From positions 4,588,001-4,652,000 of the forward strand of contig JAPNXP010000008.1 of NCBI GenBank assembly GCA_028753945.1: DNA of 64,000 bases, given 5' to 3'. The notes below the pieces were generated by a model that was not told the DNA's origin, searched no databases, and saw only the letters and a list, made by a program, of their open reading frames with translations. Shown one piece after another: positions 51,490 to 61,790 of this stretch. Both the position numbers and the translations under genes were made by a program. The stretch comes from Hexactinellida sp. DTS-2022 (taxonomy: Eukaryota; Porifera; Hexactinellida). Numbering within the stretch: position 1 is the stretch's first letter; every line of letters begins with the position of its first letter.

Positions 51490-52116
51490 TTAGGAAATCC
51501 CTAAGGGTGTGTCAATATTTTCCGTTTTTGTTTTCTTATTTGAGTTGTTGTTGAAACTAGTTGCCTGTCTTTTCATTCCTGATTTTCTTGAGCTCTTAAT
51601 TTTATTTATTTCTTCAAAGTGTCCAGTTAGAGGTGTGTCGTCAACGAAATTCAATTTCAACCAATTTCCAATGTTTTTAATGAAATATTCCTTTTTATCT
51701 TCATCTCTTTTCCAGCAACGCTTGCTAAAACGATTAATTTCAGATTTAATATCGATTATAGAACTGTTATTTTCTTTATCATCTAATACTCGAAACGATT
51801 CATTGAATTTTTGTGTGAATTTTCTTGAATCTTTGCTAATTTCACGCACTTTAGTTAGATTAATTGAAATATATCCGGTGCTATTTGATTCAAAATTAAT
51901 CACTTGTTTGTACTGCTTAATAAATTCCTGATGCTTTTTAGGATCTTTTATTTCGACTTTGAACGTTCGAATATCATCTAATTCTTGCAGATACTTTGCT
52001 CGGGTAGATTGGAAAATAGTTTTATTAATAATATGGTTTTCTTGCTGGAGTTGTTCTACCATTATTGCCATTTCTGTTTCCTCTTTGAAAACTGGCATTT
52101 CTACTGAATGTGACAT
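51490..52116 (-). CDS. Cluster gene 2: 208-aa protein, most divergent family member
   Basis: Single exon, Lys/Asn/Ser-rich. The N-terminus (ETEMAIMVEQLQQENHIINK) is predicted helical and perhaps coiled coil. The module is recognisable but weak: GYISINLTKV (about 81-90), DSRKFTQKFNESFRVL (96-111) and SEINRFSKRCWKRDEDKKEY (125-144), where F and W stand in place of the family's Y and K. About 65 residues follow, with a basic cluster KSSRKSGMKRQ and a nuclear-signal-like NKKTKTE. I see no TATAAATA box. Membership in the family rests on the order and spacing of the three blocks and on position in the cluster, so it is less certain than for the others. Confidence 0.75.
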   Translation of the reverse strand: MSHSVEMPVFKEETEMAIMVEQLQQENHIINKTIFQSTRAKYLQELDDIRTFKVEIKDPKKHQEFIKQYKQVINFESNSTGYISINLTKVREISKDSRKFTQKFNESFRVLDDKENNSSIIDIKSEINRFSKRCWKRDEDKKEYFIKNIGNWLKLNFVDDTPLTGHFEEINKIKSSRKSGMKRQATSFNNNSNKKTKTENIDTPLGIS

Positions 52117-53789
52117 TCCTATGTTTATTTCAATCTCGAAATTTTTTCTTTTGCTTTCAAAAATTATCCTTTTATTGTTTTCAATATGTACTTATTTGTC
52201 ATTTTTTGTACTATGGTGGGAGTTCTCGTAATTTTATAATCAAATTTTCTACCAAATTAACGACTTTCTAAGCTTGCGGTATAAACTATATCTAATGCCA
52301 ATGCAAATTCATTTTTAACAATAAAGTAGACTCTGGCGTCAATAGAAACACGGTTAAGGTGAAATATCGGTTAAGGAGTTACAAAGTTTAATTCCCCTAG
52401 CCTACACAAATGCATGCAAGTGACCAGTTAATACGAATTAATTTCAACGATCCCCTGGTGTTCCTATTAAAAAGAGTTTACTGTATTCTAGAAAATTAAA
52501 ATTAAAAAGTAGTAACTAATAAGAAATTATTTGCATTTGATTAAATTAAATTGGAGATATTTATAATCTTATTCAGAATAAAATTGTAAATTCATTCGTA
52601 AGATTGTTACAAAGCTAATGAAATAAAATTCCCTAAAATCCTTCAAATCTGCTTCTTTTTATTATACATGCAAAATATTAAAATTTTAGAATCCAATTGT
52701 GCAACACATACTGATGCAGTTAATTTAATTTTCAACTGTTACTAAGTGATTTGTCTTAGAAATTCAATACATTAACTTTTGGGTGAATTTGAGCTCTACT
52801 TGACCCGAACTAATTCCATATTAATAATAATAATAATATTAATATTAATAATAATAAATATAGTATCGTTGCATAATAATCATAAACTTCTTTTTGAAGA
52901 ATGATTACCAATTAATAGGCATTTAACAACGCCCCTAATGTGGTCCAAATCATTGATACTTTTATTATATAAATGGCAATAATAACTTCGTTAAAGTTAA
53001 AGCATTTTAATGTATCAGAAATGTAAATTATTTGCGATATTCTAGATAAACAGTTGTGTTATAGTAAACTCTTGTTAATAGGAACACGGATAAGGGAAAT
53101 ATCGGTTAAGGAGTACAAAATTTAATTCCCCTAGCCTATACAAATGCATGTGACTCCGGTTAATACTAATTCCCGGAGAAACGAACATATTTCGACGGTC
53201 CCCTGGTGTCCTATTAACGAGATTCTAAAGTAACTATTCGCGACTTGATTAATTGAATTTTATGAATCAAAATGTCCAGCTAACAGCTGATAAGAGATTA
53301 TTAGAAAAGTAATATTTATTTTGTGGGTTATACAATATTCTACCAATCTGTGATGACGGAATAGACATTATTATTATTAAAGGTAATGTATTATTATTTC
53401 GGTAGAATTTTTATTGAAGCAATTAACCGAACTCTACTTAGTATTTACTTATTAAGTATCAATCGTTTCAATTTGTGTGGTTTATACTATCTTTTTTTGC
53501 TCTATATCATAAGAATATTAATTTTTATTGTTAAGACTACTATGTTATGGCTTTTAAGAACTAAACTAGAACTTTAATGAAAGATCCACAAAATACAAAT
53601 ATTTACAAATACGTACAGTAAAAAATAAAAATAAAAAAAAATACCAAAACTGGGCCACTATAGTATAGTATAGTCGGCAACCGTAATAACTAAGCTAAAC
53701 AAATTATAATAATCAGTGACTGAGATTCTTAGTTTGAAACAACAGTGTAATCTCAAATATAGGGAATTACTAATTTCAGTTTTTATATA
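52117..53789. other. MITE-rich spacer between genes 2 and 3
   Basis: No gene seen. Degraded pogo-like MITEs lie at 52,325-52,485 (AATAGAAACACGGTTAAGG to AAAGAGTTTACTGTA) and 53,058-53,233 (AAACTCTTGTTAATAGGAAC to TATTAACGAGATTCTAAAGTA). An (AAT)n-like stretch is at about 52,822-52,858. A 63-codon open frame at 53,386 is AT-rich and unsupported. Confidence 0.65.
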
Positions 53790-54320
53790 TTATTCTGTAC
53801 GTCTCTTTTTGTGATGAGCGGTTTGACTACAAGTTATGTTGTATTCAGGATGATTCCTTTTATTTATTTTCTTCTTGTACATGTTCCTAAATTCCTGGAG
53901 ATGGTGACCTTCAATTGGGGAAAACATAATTTCAAATAGAAATTTGAAGTTTTTCCAGTCTTTCCCTTCGAGCTGTTCAGTTTTTTCAAAATTCACAAAC
54001 ACTAAATTATCGTGAAAGTATATAATTACATACCATTCATAGGCTTCTAAAAACTCATTATAATTTCTCTGGGTAATTTTATGTCGATTAAAAGGAAATC
54101 CGACCCATTCAGTATTTTTATCTTTGATAACTTCAAGTTTAATTGTTGGTGCCTTTGCTTGTTGTGGGTAGTTATACGTATTAGTAGAGCTATTTGCATT
54201 ATAGCCTAGATTAATAGCGTTATGTGAATTGTTGGGATAATTGTTTGTAGGTGTTTGTACATCGATATTTTGTGAATAGCCGTCATTGTAGAAGGTGTCA
54301 AAAGATCCAATTGAGCTCAT
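53790..54320 (-). CDS. Cluster gene 3: 176-aa protein with family C-terminal module
   Basis: Single exon. Residues 1-55 are Asn/Ser/Tyr/Pro-rich and probably disordered. A segment APTIKLEVIKDKN follows. The module covers about 100-165: strand DNLVFVNF, helix LEGKDWKNFKFLFEIMF, basic helix HHLQEFRNMYKKKINKRNHPEY. The family Cys in the basic helix is Asn here, and the W...N/Y ending is kept as HPEY. The C-terminus AHHKKRRTE looks like a nuclear signal. It is closest to gene 1 in the basic helix (RN-x-YKKKI). A TATATAAATA box lies 43 bp before the ATG. It is transcribed divergently from gene 4 across a 727-bp spacer. Confidence 0.85.
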   Translation of the reverse strand: MSSIGSFDTFYNDGYSQNIDVQTPTNNYPNNSHNAINLGYNANSSTNTYNYPQQAKAPTIKLEVIKDKNTEWVGFPFNRHKITQRNYNEFLEAYEWYVIIYFHDNLVFVNFEKTEQLEGKDWKNFKFLFEIMFSPIEGHHLQEFRNMYKKKINKRNHPEYNITCSQTAHHKKRRTE

Positions 54321-54362
54321 CTTCGTATTTTGTTTGTTTATTTAAATTATATTATTCCACAG

Positions 54363-54372
54363 TATTTATATA
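54363..54372 (-). promoter_or_regulatory. TATA box of cluster gene 3
   Basis: TATATAAATA on the minus strand, within AGTTATATATAAATACT, 43 bp upstream of the ATG. Confidence 0.75.
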
Positions 54373-54992
54373 TAACTGTGTGAATATTATTATTGATTTA
54401 CATCATTACTTGTTTTGTTCCTTAGTAGAAACATTAATTATTTGGTGGCATGTTTCGCTATTTATAAATGTCTAATTGCTTAATATAATCATTGTTTGCG
54501 AAAATCAAGTCGTATTTTCATGAATTTTCTTTGCTAAAAGGCGAATCGAAACTATTCTAGATAAAATGAACAAAATAAGTGGAATCGACTGTCCATTGAT
54601 AACCACAATAAACAGTATTTCATAAAACCACACGGCATATGTTGAATGCGCATAAGTGGTCCAAAACACTTTCAATTGAATAAGGTATATGTGCAGCTGA
54701 TTCTACTTAAATGCTTAATATTCAAATTAATAATGTGTTAGTAGAATTTGTTGGCTTTTCTTCTTTTAACGTCATCACATGGCAAAATAATTCTAGACAG
54801 ATTTAATGTAAATTCTACTTACATATTTGCAAGATTTGTTAAATATGGTTAGTTTATCTTTGAGTACGAGTCAATAATTGCCGTTTTTGAAAATTAACAA
54901 TGAACCACTTTTTCTACTTTGAAAAATAGTTATACCCTTATCAGAGTGCAATAAACTTCAGAGCTAAACATTATAAGCAGGATTTATATCAG

Positions 54993-55000
54993 TATAAATA
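54993..55000 (+). promoter_or_regulatory. TATA box of cluster gene 4
   Basis: TATAAATA within AGTATAAATACTAC, 48 bp before the ATG at 55,048. A three-codon open frame (ATG at 55,033) lies between the box and the start. Confidence 0.75.
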
Positions 55001-55047
55001 CTACATATGTAGTTATTAATTAATTAATTAAAATGCTTAATTAACAC

Positions 55048-55767
55048 ATGTGTCAATTAACAAATACACACAAAATGCAAACAACAACAACAAACAACTT
55101 ACCTTTTAAAATAAAATCCATTAAATTGGTCGATTCATCGATTGTTATTCAGCTAAAACCGGCATTTTCAGAAGAGTATATCCAAATGACTTTGATACTA
55201 AATTACAAGTGTCTGAAATTAAATACGAACATTCCGGAAATAATTATTGATTTAATTGCATTTATGGAATTAAAAGGAGTTTCTTTTAATGAATTTAAGA
55301 GAGATTGGTGCGCTTATTTTATAAATTTTCCGAATGAAATAAAAGAAATTAGAAATAAATATTCCAAAAAGGTTTGCAGAGTTAAAAACCGTCCAGAATG
55401 GGATAAGACTTTTAGAGAAAAGGGAAAACAGAAAAAATTAAATGAAACACGAGTTATGAAAGTGAAGAGTCCTCAAAGGAAAATATACTACACCAATTTG
55501 TCAGAAATTAAATCTAGAAAATATAGTATAGCACTATTAGAGGTTCCTTACAACATCAAATTCAATCATAAGATTATTCTAAATAAAAAATTTCCGCAAG
55601 GGAAAATTCCTAACTCACCTATATCGTTGCCAGGAGATTATACAATGGAATGTGTGTTCGATTTTGATCGGAGTACAAGGCAGTTATCTGCAGAAGAACA
55701 GTATTATGCATTTCTTATCGATTCTTGTTTATACGAGGTCGCTTTACACTTTGAGAATCTAACATGA
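55048..55767 (+). CDS. Cluster gene 4: 239-aa family member with extra C-terminal region
   Basis: Single exon. An N-terminal FKIKSIKLVDSSIVIQLKP looks like beta strands. The module lies at about 50-118: NYKCLKLN, helix VSFNEFKRDWCAYFINF, basic helix NEIKEIRNKYSKKVCRVKNRPEW, which keeps R-N-x-Y-x-K-K-x-C-R and the terminal W. Unlike its relatives it goes on for about 115 residues with no low complexity (VPYNIKFNHKIILNKKFPQG, YTMECVFDFDRSTRQLS), so it may carry a second folded domain. An in-frame ATG at 55,075 in a better context (CACAAAATGC) is an alternative start. AATAAA at 55,802, just inside a MITE end, could serve as polyadenylation signal. Confidence 0.85.
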   Translation: MCQLTNTHKMQTTTTNNLPFKIKSIKLVDSSIVIQLKPAFSEEYIQMTLILNYKCLKLNTNIPEIIIDLIAFMELKGVSFNEFKRDWCAYFINFPNEIKEIRNKYSKKVCRVKNRPEWDKTFREKGKQKKLNETRVMKVKSPQRKIYYTNLSEIKSRKYSIALLEVPYNIKFNHKIILNKKFPQGKIPNSPISLPGDYTMECVFDFDRSTRQLSAEEQYYAFLIDSCLYEVALHFENLT

Positions 55768-55798
55768 TTCCTATTTTACTTCAATTTACTAAAGAAAC

Positions 55799-55988
55799 TA
55801 CAATAAAACCTTCAGAAAGTGAACACCCTGGGGACCAGCCAAAACGTTCACTTTTGAGGTGTTCACTTATCATGATTTATCATAACGTGTATATAAAGCA
55901 ATGAGGAAAATTTGGGACCTAGAAAAAGTCTTCATATTTTGGAGTTTTTCATTTCTTGAAGGTGTTCACTTTTGGAGGTTTTACTATA
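55799..55988. mobile_element. Pogo-like MITE, AAAACCTTCAGAAAGTGAAC family
   Basis: Starts TACAATAAAACCTTCAGAAA and ends GTTCACTTTTGGAGGTTTTACTATA (split: GTTCACTTTTGG, AGGTTTTACTATA). Internal GTGTTCACTT half sites. Solo ends of this family lie at about 36,174 and 38,170. Confidence 0.78.
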
Positions 55989-56252
55989 TATTGAAAGATA
56001 CAGCTAACTCAATAATGGCATGGGTCATTACGATTTTTCTTAATTTCTGAGATTAAATATTCTATTTTGCTGATTTTAAATTTTGTATTTTGTAAATAAT
56101 TTATGTAAAATATATTATGTTAAACTTTCATTTCTAACTGCAGTGAGCTTCTATAATTATACAATTAGGAACAGTAATAAGTATACTGTATATAATTGGG
56201 ATAGGGAAAAATATTCCTTAATTATTACATGTGTTTTACTGTATATAATATG

Positions 56253-56518
56253 TACAGTGGTGTTCGCTTAATAGCAAGTCGCATTTGGACGAAATTGCTT
56301 GAAATATATTAACATTATATTCTGGATGAAAACTAACTTGTTAATACAGCGATTCCCAATATTTTTCAACCGTGGATTTCATATAACAAAGATCAAACAT
56401 TATGTGGACCCCCTCCCATTAACCGTAATACAATTTTTTTGTTGGGAACCACTGTGTTAATAGAAGAACAAAAAGCAGAAAAAAGCAGAACAATTGCTTT
56501 TAGGCGAACGCTACTGTA
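56253..56518. mobile_element. Pogo-like MITE interrupted by a hAT-like MITE
   Basis: Outer ends TACAGTGGTGTTCGCTTAAT and TTTAGGCGAACGCTACTGTA belong to the TAATAGCAA family. The element is split by the insertion at 56,347-56,454. Confidence 0.82.
56347..56454. mobile_element. hAT-like MITE nested in a pogo-like MITE
   Basis: 108 bp with ends CAGCGATTCCCAA and TTGGGAACCACTG and an exact 8-bp duplication TGTTAATA on both sides (56,339-56,346; 56,455-56,462). CAGTGGTTCCCAA-type ends are typical of hAT elements. Confidence 0.9.
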
Positions 56519-57330
56519 CGTATATATATATTCCTATTTGCCTATTGTAACTCCTAAGTTTGTTACTTATATTAAATTTATTGCTGTGTATTAGAATCTT
56601 ACTCTGTGATTAGTAATTTTATACTCAATAGTTTGGTTTGTAATCTATAAAACAAACTGTTACAGATCGAAATTATTGTTGATTCATATTTCAAAGCTAA
56701 AATATCATAGAATAATATTGAAAGTAACTTAGAAGTGCCTGAATTAAAATTACCTAAATATTGTAGAGCAAGCTTGCACGTAGGTATGTTACAATGAAAT
56801 CATAAACTTATTCACTATAAAAACTATCTAAGCACAATATTCTCACAGAAATTTAACCATGGATTTACTATAATTTATGAAATATGATTATGGGCTGGAT
56901 TTATATTAATAATTATGGACAAAATGAATTTAAATCACACAAAAACAATGGACTTGATTTGGATTGTAATCCAATGGATATATAATACCAAATATAATTA
57001 TACGTCATATAATAATTCCTTCCATATAGCACTACATATTATAGCTTTTAAATTAATTTATTCTGAAATAGTGTTGTGTTATCATGTTACAATTAATATT
57101 CACACTCTGTATGAAGAGATTAAATATTATAGATTTCTACTGTTACTTTTACTGACATTCAAGGAAGTTACATTAGTAATAATTAATTAATAATATATAT
57201 TATATGAATTTACTTATACAGCGAATGTTATTCTAAGATGTTAGTTGTTGAAGATTTATCCCGATTAATTAAAACGCAGTAGATTCTATTAAACATACTT
57301 ATATAATTACATATATATAATATAAGAATT

Positions 57331-57460
57331 TACTTATCCACCGATCATCGGCGTTTGTATTAAATAACCTGGCTATTTTCTACCGATGGTGTTTTTTATA
57401 AACATAAAAAAACAATCGGTAGAAAGTAGCGAGGTTTTTTAATACAAACGCCGATGATAT
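57331..57460. mobile_element. Second copy of the fold-back MITE, right arm decayed
   Basis: Left arm TACTTATCCACCGATCATCG matches 45,199-45,343. The right arm keeps AATACAAACGCCGATGAT, then is lost. Confidence 0.8.
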
Positions 57461-57820
57461 TTGGTTTATCGGGTTGTCTTAATTAAACAGAATATACTTA
57501 TGTATAGAGGTATTTTTATCTATAAACATTTTGTATATATGTATACTAAAAGTAATATGAATTGTTTAATTAATTAAGAAATACATATATAATATGTTAT
57601 AAAATGGCAAAAATATATAATATATAGAATAATACATAGTACATACTAGTAAATTAATATTATCTACGTACTTTTTTTCATATACAAGTACTTAACCATT
57701 TGAGTCGCTTTGGACTTGGACTTGGATTTTATTCTGTTTATAAATATCTAAATCATACAATCATACCCTATCCTGCATTCTAACTAATTTGGAGATTCCT
57801 ATATTAGAGTATACTTCCTA

Positions 57821-58495
57821 TTAATCACCTGTTACTAACTTTATTCTCTTTGGTGAGTTTTCATCATCGTTCTTGTGAACGTATTTCCTTTTGGTTCGCT
57901 TATTTTTACTGTACCTCTTTTGGTAACGCCCCCTTTCTTTTTCCATCGTTGTTTCCTCTTTCTTATATGTTAAAATGAAATTATTCTCGCACGTTTTATT
58001 AAACTCTTTCGCTTCTTTGAAATATATTTTGCTATAGTAAATATCAAAATTTATCTTTAATAACTTCTTTTCTTTGTCAAGGAGAATATAATCACTTTGT
58101 TTGTATTTATCTTCGAATTCGTCTAATTTATTTGCCACTTTTTCTTCTATAGTGAATGTCCGATCATATTTCCCTTCAATGAATTTTGACATTTGTTTAC
58201 TATTTGTTTCATGAACTTTCTTAAATGTAGGATTTTCTACTGAGCGCTTATAAGTTATATTTCCTTGTCCTATTTCTTGCTCTATTGCATGATTTGGAGT
58301 GGCATTATTATTGCTGTTGTTGTTGTTGTTGTTACAATATTCAAACTTTTGTAGATCAAATGGATTTGGATGCTTTACTAATACATAATTAGCATACTTT
58401 ATAAACTGACATACAGTATCATGATCATCGTTGTTTAATAGATAAAATAGAAACTTTTTCAATTCTGAATAGTTCGGGATATGATGATGAAACAT
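57821..58495 (-). CDS. Cluster gene 5: 224-aa family member with Asn tract
   Basis: Single exon; start set at the first ATG (58,495), not an upstream in-frame TTG. The N-terminus MFHHHIPNYSELKKFLFYLL is helical. An Asn tract (about 55-64) is coded by a GTT-type run on the plus strand. The module lies near 143-205: KLLKINFDIYY, helix YFKEAKEFNKTCENNFIL, then a basic helix EKERGRYQKRYSKNKRTKRKY, very close to genes 6 and 7 (RYQKR). The tail SPKRIKLVTGD resembles a nuclear localisation signal. A TATATAAT box sits 64 bp before the ATG. AATAAA on the minus strand (57,728-57,733) lies 88 bp past the stop. It is transcribed divergently from gene 6. Confidence 0.85.
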   Translation of the reverse strand: MFHHHIPNYSELKKFLFYLLNNDDHDTVCQFIKYANYVLVKHPNPFDLQKFEYCNNNNNNSNNNATPNHAIEQEIGQGNITYKRSVENPTFKKVHETNSKQMSKFIEGKYDRTFTIEEKVANKLDEFEDKYKQSDYILLDKEKKLLKINFDIYYSKIYFKEAKEFNKTCENNFILTYKKEETTMEKERGRYQKRYSKNKRTKRKYVHKNDDENSPKRIKLVTGD

Positions 58496-58558
58496 TAATC
58501 CTGTCAAAATTGTGTTGTGTTAATATTACAACCGGTTAATTCAATGGAAAGTTCCACA

Positions 58559-58566
58559 ATTATATA
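58559..58566 (-). promoter_or_regulatory. TATA-like box of cluster gene 5
   Basis: Minus-strand GGTATATAATTG, 64 bp upstream of the ATG. Confidence 0.55.
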
Positions 58567-59664
58567 CCGATTGAAGATTTTATGTATTAAATTAATTATC
58601 TTTTATTTATACTATACGTATAAGAATAGTAGTAGAATTTTCTCATTAAAATCACAAATATTATTTTGATACTAATGGATGCAATTCCACTTTAGGGGTC
58701 ACAATACATGTTTTGGTAGATAGAGAAATTGATTTATATATTGTGGCCTGTTCGTTAATATTCGTTAATAATAACTGATTGGTAATATCTCTATTACAAA
58801 TAGATTTCTCTTTTTGGTAGAAATGTTAAAAGGTCCTTGGCACTAAATGTATTCATTTCTACTATAGAAAGTCCAAAATAAATCTACTTTGACTACATTT
58901 CTATTTTACTGACTGCTTATTCCATTTTATTGTGGTTGGACAGTTTTAATCCATAACTTATTTGTAAAATTTTCAAGAAATACTATTATGTAATAAAATA
59001 TCTACTTTCCAAACCTCAATGGTAGTTAAATAATCTGTAGAAAATAGTATAATTCTTTGTATTATATAATTTTTATAGTATTACTCTTGCAATAAATATT
59101 GGAATAATATTAATCAGCAATTCAATAACTATCTTCATTCTTGTATTTTAATTAATGTTACTTTAAGTTGAGCAGCTCCTATATAAGTATAACTATTTTT
59201 GCTTTATAATATTTGCTATTAGCTTCTAGCTATAAATTAGGTAATTTTATAACAAAGCGGGAAATTTAGTATAATGTATTGAAATTTTATTTTAGAATTA
59301 AATATTATTAATCAACGCTCGAAATAAATTACAGGTAATTTCTTAGCTTGCAACAAAAACTACCTATTAACCTATAGTAATAGTATGTACTGATTGTAGC
59401 AAACTTAGTATTTAGTAGAAAACTAAAATCTTCAAGGGAACAGTAATTTACTGAGCAAAAAGAAATTTATTATTTTAATTTTGTTCATTTCGTAACTATA
59501 TACATTTTAATTTCAATATAAATATCAATTCCTGTATTATAATTTATATGGCATAGTCTTTACCTTAATTCAGGTAGTTTTAGTCAAAGGGAATTGTTGC
59601 GAACTGTTATTTACCTTAAGTACCAACAAAGTAAATTACCTTCAAACAAACTTAAAATGTATAG

Positions 59665-59672
59665 TATATAAT
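59665..59672 (+). promoter_or_regulatory. TATA-like box of cluster gene 6
   Basis: TATATAAT within AGTATATAATATAATAT, 55 bp before the ATG at 59,727. Confidence 0.5.
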
Positions 59673-59726
59673 ATAATATTTTGAATTTTCTTTAATTATT
59701 CAATTATCTGTGTTATATTGAACAAA

Positions 59727-60635
59727 ATGGATGATAAAAATATATCGTGTCAACAAATTAATAATTTACAAGCTGAAATTCAGCCTAAAAAGTATCAAAT
59801 TGTAAATATACAAATATTATTGGAAGAGGGGTCTCCCATTAAAATTAGTTGTAATAAAAATTCAACAGAATTGCCTGCTAATTTGAATGTCTTCAAATTT
59901 AACTTTGAACAGACTTTCAACAATAAAGATGATCAAATGACCAGGGACACCCAACAACAACAACAACAACAACAGCAACAACAACCATTTGATTCAAGTC
60001 TGTTGGAAAATGCTAATATTACACCAATAATTCATAGTTCCAATTTAACAAGTATGCCTAAAGAGAATATATGTACCAAGGATTATTCACAAGATTGCCA
60101 ATTTTTCAAAAATGAATTTCCTGAGCCTATAATTCCATCAGCCCCTGTTTTGTATAGCAATCCAATTGAAATCCCTATTTACAAACAAGGGATAATGCAA
60201 AACCAAGCAAACATATTTTATCCAGGAATGTATCAAAATATGGTAATAAACCCTCAGTTTGGAGGAATAAAACACAAAACTAACCATCCAACAATTCGAG
60301 CAAATAAGATTGAAAGCGCTAGCAGTAAAAAAGATGTCAGAAAATTCAAAATCAATTCAATAAACCGAGAAAAGAAGGGATTCTTGAATATGTATCAATT
60401 TGCTAACGTAGAAAACATAAATAATGAATTGTATTTAGCCATTAATATCGCTGAATACTGCCAGTTGAGGGGAGAAGAGCTTAGCTCTTTCAATCAACAA
60501 GTTGAAGATATTTTCTCTATAGACTTTAATAGCAAATATTCATTAATAAAACATGAACGACTTAAGTACCAAAAGAGGGCGTGTAAGAACAAAAACAAAT
60601 ATAGATGGGCTTCTTGTACAAGGAATTATAAATAG
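59727..60635 (+). CDS. Cluster gene 6: 302-aa family member with Gln tract
   Basis: Single exon; start at the ATG in GAACAAAATGG. Residues 1-65 include a beta-like segment YQIVNIQILLEEGSPIKI. A Gln tract (about 76-86) comes from a CAA run near 59,953-59,985. The middle is Pro/Asn-rich and probably disordered. The module fills the C-terminus (about 204-297): KFKINSINREKKGFLNMYQF, ELYLAINIAEYCQLRG, SFNQQVEDIFSIDF, HERLKYQKRACKNKNKYRW, then SC. It is the closest relative of gene 7, sharing FLN-x-Y-x-F, the LRG turn, ERL-x-YQKR-x-CK and W-x-SC. The Cys at the end and in the basic helix might matter for metal binding, but this is only a guess. Confidence 0.88.
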   Translation: MDDKNISCQQINNLQAEIQPKKYQIVNIQILLEEGSPIKISCNKNSTELPANLNVFKFNFEQTFNNKDDQMTRDTQQQQQQQQQQQPFDSSLLENANITPIIHSSNLTSMPKENICTKDYSQDCQFFKNEFPEPIIPSAPVLYSNPIEIPIYKQGIMQNQANIFYPGMYQNMVINPQFGGIKHKTNHPTIRANKIESASSKKDVRKFKINSINREKKGFLNMYQFANVENINNELYLAINIAEYCQLRGEELSSFNQQVEDIFSIDFNSKYSLIKHERLKYQKRACKNKNKYRWASCTRNYK

Positions 60636-61227
60636 GTAAACTCTCTTAAACCTCATAAAAAATATTCATATAAAACTACTCTAAATTAAATTGTTTTATA
60701 CACTATATTTCTCTAATATTTATTTCCTTTCTCTTTGATTAATATATTTAAACAATAATATTTTACTGTTGCAATTACTGTATTTAAATAAACAAGTTAT
60801 TATCAAGTACACTTTACTTTTCTGTTGTAATTACTGTATTAAAATAAACAAGTTATTATAAAGGACACTTTAAGAGAGAGAGAGTTTCCGATTAACTAAT
60901 GATACCTGGATATTTAGGCTCTCATTTATCTATAAATACATGAGGAATTATTTAGATTTTAAGTATTTTATTCAAAGCTGAAAGCTAATGAACATTTATT
61001 GTAGACTACTAGGCATTGAAAGTATGTGGAAATTAACTTCAATTAAATATATTGATTATTTAATTTATTTTATATCTCATATGCTTAAATGCTTGTAATA
61101 ACTGGAATTAACTATTTTATTTAGGGCTTGAAACTTATTGAATTCTGACTAATTTGGATTGTAATTTTTGGCCAATCAAATATTGCCTTATACAAATAGC
61201 AGGTGAGTTGTAGGCATAGCATACGGT

Positions 61228-61237
61228 TATATAAATA
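61228..61237 (+). promoter_or_regulatory. Orphan TATATAAATA box
   Basis: GGTTATATAAATAGGG resembles the gene 1 box (GGTTATAAATATGGG), but the first ATG downstream (61,322) opens only 11 codons. A possible relic of a lost family member or a non-coding transcript. Confidence 0.35.
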
Positions 61238-61612
61238 GGGTCTGGAATTGATTGTTGATCAGTTTGTTTGCTTAATCTTCATTTTTGACATATCGGAGCA
61301 GTTGGTATTGGAGAACTATTAATGTTATTTCTCAGGAGAGACATTGTAAGTTATTGAAATTAATAAATATATATTACATAGATTATTATATCCTTGTCTT
61401 TAACTTAAGTCTTTAAAACAATTTGTTTATAGTATACAAATAAAATTAAATCATTTTCTCCATTTTCTAGAATACACATTTCTACCTTATTATTCATTGT
61501 TGTATTGTATATTATTATTAACATTCTACTTTACTGTATCATGACCACTAATATACTTCCAATTCTTATGATTCCAATATTATTAGTTAATATTACTATA
61601 TATATTACTTAT

Positions 61613-61790
61613 AAGTAGACACTTTTAATACACTCGTTAATAGGACACGGATAAAGGAAATATAGGTTAAGGAGTAGAAAGTTTAATTCCCCTAGCCTAT
61701 ACAAATGCATGCAATTGACTCTAGTTAATACGAATTCCGGATAATAAACATATTAATTTTGATGGTTCGTATTAACGAGAGTCTACTGTA
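61613..61790. mobile_element. Degraded pogo-like MITE
   Basis: CTCGTTAATAGGACACGG, CCTAGCCTATACAAATGCAT and the right end ATTAACGAGAGTCTACTGTA match the family at 43,568, 49,024, 52,325 and 53,058. Confidence 0.75.

Larger units (their letters stand above)
54321..55047. promoter_or_regulatory. Divergent spacer with five TTCTAC/GTAGAA motifs
   Basis: GTAGAA at 54,425 and 54,741 and TTCTAC at 54,701, 54,813 and 54,912 lie between the divergent genes 3 and 4. Extended forms include TTTCTACTTT and ATTCTACTTA. By base composition I would expect less than one. A degraded MITE fragment (about 54,497-54,592) is also present. Confidence 0.5.
55768..57820. other. MITE-rich spacer between genes 4 and 5
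   Basis: Contains MITEs at 55,799, 56,253 and 57,331. The rest is AT-rich. A 91-codon open frame at 56,915 is dominated by Ile/Asn/Tyr from AT-rich DNA, has no promoter like those of the cluster genes and lacks the family module; I do not call it. Confidence 0.6.
58496..59726. promoter_or_regulatory. Divergent spacer of genes 5 and 6 with TTCTAC/GTAGAA motifs
   Basis: GTAGAA at 58,632, 58,817, 59,037 and 59,415 and TTCTAC at 58,857, with one-mismatch copies ATCTACTTT at about 58,882 and 58,999. No MITE and no further gene seen in the 1.2 kb. Confidence 0.45.

Noticed and set aside
51509..51931. 140-codon open frame opposite gene 2
   Set aside because: It has no family similarity or promoter; the minus-strand frame is longer and carries the module blocks.
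56915..57190. 91-codon open frame between genes 4 and 5
   Set aside because: Ile/Asn/Tyr-rich product of AT-rich DNA, no TATA box of the cluster type and no module. It could still be real, but I cannot support it.
58496..58507. Upstream TTG start for gene 5, and likewise for gene 6 at 59,718
   Set aside because: The genome is eukaryotic, so the first ATG is preferred (58,495 and 59,727).
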